Of a stretch of 9,915 bases of DNA, positions 8,458-9,915 are shown one piece after another; positions within the stretch are counted from its first letter, which is position 1, and every line of letters begins with the position of its first letter. This stretch comes from Rubrivivax sp. GTDB lineage: Bacteria > Pseudomonadota > Gammaproteobacteria > Burkholderiales > Burkholderiaceae. Both the position numbers and the translations under genes were made by a program. Where the stretch lies: positions 1-9,915 of the forward strand of contig SEEY01000099.1 of NCBI GenBank assembly GCA_004211235.1, given 5' to 3'. The notes beneath the pieces were generated by a model that saw nothing but the letters and a program-made list of their open reading frames with translations, was not told the origin of the DNA and did not search any database.

Positions 8458-8576
8458 GAGGTGGCCGGCCCAATGTAGCTTGCGCCGGCGGGAAGGTCGC
8501 TGCCAAGTTGCGGCCGAAACCTCCACAGCGCATCAAGGAACGCGGTTAAGTCACTGATTCGTAACACTTCGGAAAG
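8458..8576. other. Gene-free stretch between the small basic gene and the DnaA-box cluster
   Basis: No conserved-looking reading frame. The promoter of the small basic gene and metG should lie here, read leftward, but I cannot pick a convincing -35/-10 pair. The part from about 8541 rightward becomes clearly less GC-rich: by hand count, 8541-8610 is about 46% GC. Confidence 0.4.
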
Positions 8577-8611
8577 CTATCCACTGAGTCTGTGGAAAAC
8601 TTTGTGGAGAA
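8577..8611. promoter_or_regulatory. Cluster of three DnaA-box-like 9-mers
   Basis: CTATCCACT at 8577-8585 (plus, 7 of 9 to TTATCCACA) faces TTTTCCACA at 8591-8599 (minus, 8 of 9, and an exact match to the relaxed consensus TTWTNCACA). TTCTCCACA at 8603-8611 (minus, 8 of 9) begins exactly 12 bases after the second box begins. Tight spacing in one 35-base block suggests cooperative DnaA binding. Confidence 0.65.
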
Positions 8612-8687
8612 CTGCCCTCCCGCGCCGCCAAGCCCTTGTGTGATGGGGCTCCGCTTAGGTTGCCCACTTTTTAAGCACCCGGCCTGG

Positions 8688-8700
8688 ATCTATATGAATC
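8688..8700 (+). other. Candidate DNA unwinding 13-mer
   Basis: GATCTATATGAAT begins with GATCT like the E. coli oriC 13-mers and lies in the most AT-rich part of the gap, directly against the IHF site. Only one copy is visible, against three in E. coli, so the call is tentative. Confidence 0.4.
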
Positions 8701-8709
8701 AACGACTTA
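8697..8709 (+). promoter_or_regulatory. IHF binding site (exact consensus)
   Basis: AATCAACGACTTA fits WATCAANNNNTTR at every defined position. IHF bends DNA; in E. coli oriC one such site lies between the unwinding element and the DnaA boxes. Here it abuts the AT-rich segment in a gene-free region, which raises the odds that it is real. Confidence 0.6.
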
Positions 8710-8719
8710 GCTGGCGGGC

Positions 8720-8740
8720 ATGGTTCGACTGTCGAACCAT
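8720..8740. repeat. Perfect 21-bp palindrome in the oriC-like region
   Basis: Arms ATGGTTCGAC and GTCGAACCAT flank a single central T. With one bulged base the pairing extends to GGGC (8716-8719) and GCCC (8742-8745). No T-run follows, so it is not a terminator. It could be the operator of a dimeric protein or an extruded/hairpin element of the origin. Confidence 0.7.
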
Positions 8741-8761
8741 CGCCCTCAGGGTCCAAAAGAC

Positions 8762-8775
8762 TTGACGAGTGTCAA
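8762..8775. repeat. TTGAC/GTCAA inverted repeat
   Basis: TTGAC and GTCAA flank GAGT, 22 bases right of the 21-bp palindrome and 4 bases left of the DnaA box at 8779. TGTCA/TGACA half-sites recur at 8770, 8808, 8823 and 8834, so the inverted repeat is part of a small family of such words in the gap. Confidence 0.4.
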
Positions 8776-8778
8776 AAG

Positions 8779-8787
8779 TGGGGATAA
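8779..8787 (-). promoter_or_regulatory. DnaA-box-like 9-mer TTATCCCCA
   Basis: Minus-strand TTATCCCCA differs from TTATCCACA at one position. It stands alone about 70 bases to the right of the IHF site. Confidence 0.45.
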
Positions 8788-8853
8788 GTCAAGCCGCGGG
8801 CGAACGATGTCACGCTTGTCGATGACAGCTCCATGACATTTGTCCCCGCGAAC

Positions 8854-8862
8854 TGTGGACAA
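8854..8862 (-). promoter_or_regulatory. DnaA-box-like 9-mer TTGTCCACA
   Basis: Minus-strand TTGTCCACA differs from TTATCCACA at one position. A degenerate partner (8866-8874) again begins 12 bases further on, repeating the spacing in the left cluster. Confidence 0.55.
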
Positions 8863-8880
8863 GTCTGTGGGGCGGTTGGC

Positions 8881-9034
8881 GGGATGCGCGCTAAGTGGTT
8901 GATCGGCCAACAGCGCCGCTGGCTTGCCCGTTTTTGAGGCGGCGACAACGATGTCCTTTGGGGCCAGCCCCAAGAGGCCCGGCCGATGCCGGCGGCTAAA
9001 CTCGCGCCCTTTTGAGCGGGGCAGCAGCGGCGCA
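8881..9034 (+). other. minC leader with two tandem stem-loops
   Basis: A 154-base stretch between the oriC-like region and minC. The first stem pairs TTGGGGC with GCCCCAA (8958-8973; in RNA the loop must open to at least 4 bases). The second pairs CCGGC with GCCGG around CGAT (8979-8992). Neither is followed by a T-run, so they do not look like terminators. They may structure the minCDE mRNA leader. I cannot identify a clear promoter. Confidence 0.45.
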
Positions 9035-9874
9035 ATGGCGGAGATGACGAGGGACAGCGGTCGCGGCAAGAGCGCATCGCGCGCCGGTACTTTCGAACTG
9101 AAGTCGCGCCGCCTCAGCCTGCTGGGCCTGGTGCTGCACAGCGCCGACATGGCCGAGATTGCCGCCGACTGGGCGGCTCGCGCCGGCCAGGGCGGCTTCG
9201 AGCACGAACCCGTCGTCATCGACCTGAGCCTCGTTCCGCGTGCGCCGGTCGCCGTGGCCCTCGGCGAAGGCCAGGCGGCGCTGGCGCTGGACGGCCCGGC
9301 ATCTGTCGACCTGAAGGCCATCGTCGAGCTGCTGCGCGCCAGCCAGCTGCAGCCCGTCGCCGTGGCCGGTGCCACGCCGGAGGAACTGGCGCTGGCGCGC
9401 GAGCTCGGCCTGGCCGACGCGGCCGACGAGCCGGTGATGGAGCGGGCCGCGCCCGCAGCCGCCGAGACCGTCCGCGAAGTGGTGCGCGAGATCACCGTCG
9501 AGAAGATCATCGAAAAGCCGGTTCCCGTTGCAACGCCTGCGCCGACCCTGATCGTCGACAAGCCGCTGCGATCCGGCCAGCGCATCTACGCGAAGGGCGG
9601 CGACCTGGTCGTGCTGGCCCTCGTCAACCATGGCGCCGAGGTCATCGCCGACGGCAGCGTGCATGTCTACGCACCGCTGCGCGGCAAGGCCATTGCGGGC
9701 GCACGCGGCGACACCTCGGCGCGCATCTATGCCCAAAGCCTGGAGGCGGAGCTGCTGTCCATCGCCGGCATCTACCGCACGACCGAGAACCCGCTGCCGG
9801 CCGATGTGGCGGGCAAGCCGGCGCAGGTCTTCCTCGAGGGCGAGAAGCTGCTGATGCTGCCGCTCGCCCTCTGA
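9035..9874 (+). CDS. minC: MinC, septum site-determining protein
   Basis: The FtsZ-polymerisation inhibitor of the MinCDE system, which blocks division at cell poles when recruited to the membrane by MinD-ATP. Predicted 279 residues. The N-terminal FtsZ-inhibiting domain (about 18-125) starts [20 protein letters not shown] variable Ala/Glu/Val-rich linker (about 128-172, with [18 protein letters not shown]) leads to the beta-helical C-terminal domain (174-247) with [48 protein letters not shown] and IAGIYRT, the MinD-binding and dimerisation region, nearly identical in pattern to E. coli. ATG 9035 is chosen over ATG 9044 with little evidence either way; neither has a strong Shine-Dalgarno. 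The reading frame is open upstream but lacks family similarity there. It is probably first in minCDE. Confidence 0.95.
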   Translation: MAEMTRDSGRGKSASRAGTFELKSRRLSLLGLVLHSADMAEIAADWAARAGQGGFEHEPVVIDLSLVPRAPVAVALGEGQAALALDGPASVDLKAIVELLRASQLQPVAVAGATPEELALARELGLADAADEPVMERAAPAAAETVREVVREITVEKIIEKPVPVATPAPTLIVDKPLRSGQRIYAKGGDLVVLALVNHGAEVIADGSVHVYAPLRGKAIAGARGDTSARIYAQSLEAELLSIAGIYRTTENPLPADVAGKPAQVFLEGEKLLMLPLAL

Positions 9875-9902
9875 ACCGCACCCCGATCCAACCGAACACA
9901 AC

Positions 9903-9909
9903 AGGAAAG
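9903..9909 (+). promoter_or_regulatory. Ribosome binding site, probably of minD
   Basis: AGGAAAG lies 28 bases after the minC stop and 6 bases from the window end. This is the right place for a start codon just beyond the edge. minD is the expected next gene in minCDE, but it is not visible. Confidence 0.5.
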
Positions 9910-9915
9910 CCCAGA

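Larger units (their letters stand above)
8577..8862. other. oriC: Candidate chromosomal replication origin (oriC-like region)
   Basis: A gene-free region between divergent genes combining several origin features. DnaA-box-like 9-mers lie at 8577-8585 (CTATCCACT), 8591-8599 (minus, TTTTCCACA), 8603-8611 (minus, TTCTCCACA), 8779-8787 (minus, TTATCCCCA) and 8854-8862 (minus, TTGTCCACA). Four of the five are one mismatch from TTATCCACA. An AT-rich segment at 8688-8710 starts with GATCTATATGAAT, resembling the GATCT-type 13-mers of the E. coli unwinding element; by hand count 8691-8710 is 30% GC. An exact IHF consensus overlaps it at 8697-8709, and a perfect palindrome follows at 8720-8740. dnaA, dnaN and rpmH are absent from the window, which is unusual for a betaproteobacterial origin. 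A DnaA-titration or regulatory locus is the alternative. Confidence 0.6.

Noticed and set aside
7245..8459. 404-codon + strand frame opposite metG
   Set aside because: Antisense shadow of MetG, which shows all catalytic motifs; no recognisable domain in the shadow.
8445..8567. Longer version of the small basic protein from ATG 8567
   Set aside because: TTG 8444 has an ideal Shine-Dalgarno and starts the conserved-looking segment; the extension has no family-like sequence.
8866..8874. TGTGGGGCG as an independent DnaA box
   Set aside because: Only 5 of 9 positions match; mentioned solely because its 12-base offset from the box at 8854 repeats the left cluster.
8902..8935. CAGCG-C-CGCTG plus TTTTT as a terminator
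   Set aside because: The stem is at most 4-5 bp with too small a loop, and the T-run lies 9 or more bases away.
8924..9034. N-terminal extension of minC from TTG 8924
   Set aside because: The extra 37 residues show no MinC similarity, and the DNA holds two stem-loops consistent with a leader.

Overview
The window looks like chromosomal core DNA from a high-GC betaproteobacterium, most likely Burkholderiales. This rests on the neighbours seen here (flgM-flgN, DUF1841, kefF-kefC, DUF3460-scpA, metG, minC) and on the close fit of their products to families from that order. I see no mobile element, CRISPR array, tRNA or rRNA, and no gene that looks recently transferred.

Layout. Positions 1-489 (+) hold the end of flgM and all of flgN (flagellar sigma-28 control and chaperone), closed by a strong palindromic terminator at 507-530. 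Positions 540-3544 (-) hold kefF and kefC, which overlap by 4 bp and form a glutathione-gated K+ efflux system, followed by a DUF1841 gene. Positions 3596-5006 (+) hold a MaoC-like hydratase gene and a yedI-like (DUF808) membrane protein gene. Positions 5017-6055 (-) hold a small DUF3460 gene and scpA (condensin kleisin), overlapping end to start or nearly so. Positions 6180-8444 (-) hold a 59-residue Lys/Arg-rich protein gene with a TTG start, followed by metG. Positions 9035-9874 (+) hold minC, and the window ends at a ribosome binding site that probably belongs to minD.

The most notable part is the roughly 590-base gap between the small basic gene and minC. It is much less GC-rich than its surroundings. 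It carries a cluster of DnaA-box-like 9-mers (8577-8611, 8779-8787, 8854-8862), a locally AT-rich stretch with a GATCT-type 13-mer, an exact IHF consensus match (8697-8709), and a perfect 21-bp palindrome (8720-8740). Genes on both sides point away from it. Together this is the architecture of a proteobacterial replication origin, here next to minC and metG rather than beside dnaA/dnaN/rpmH, none of which lie in the window. I call it a candidate oriC. A DnaA-titrating or DnaA-regulatory site is the main alternative. If it is the origin, a chromosome-organisation gene (scpA) and a division-site gene (minC) both lie within about 4 kb of it.
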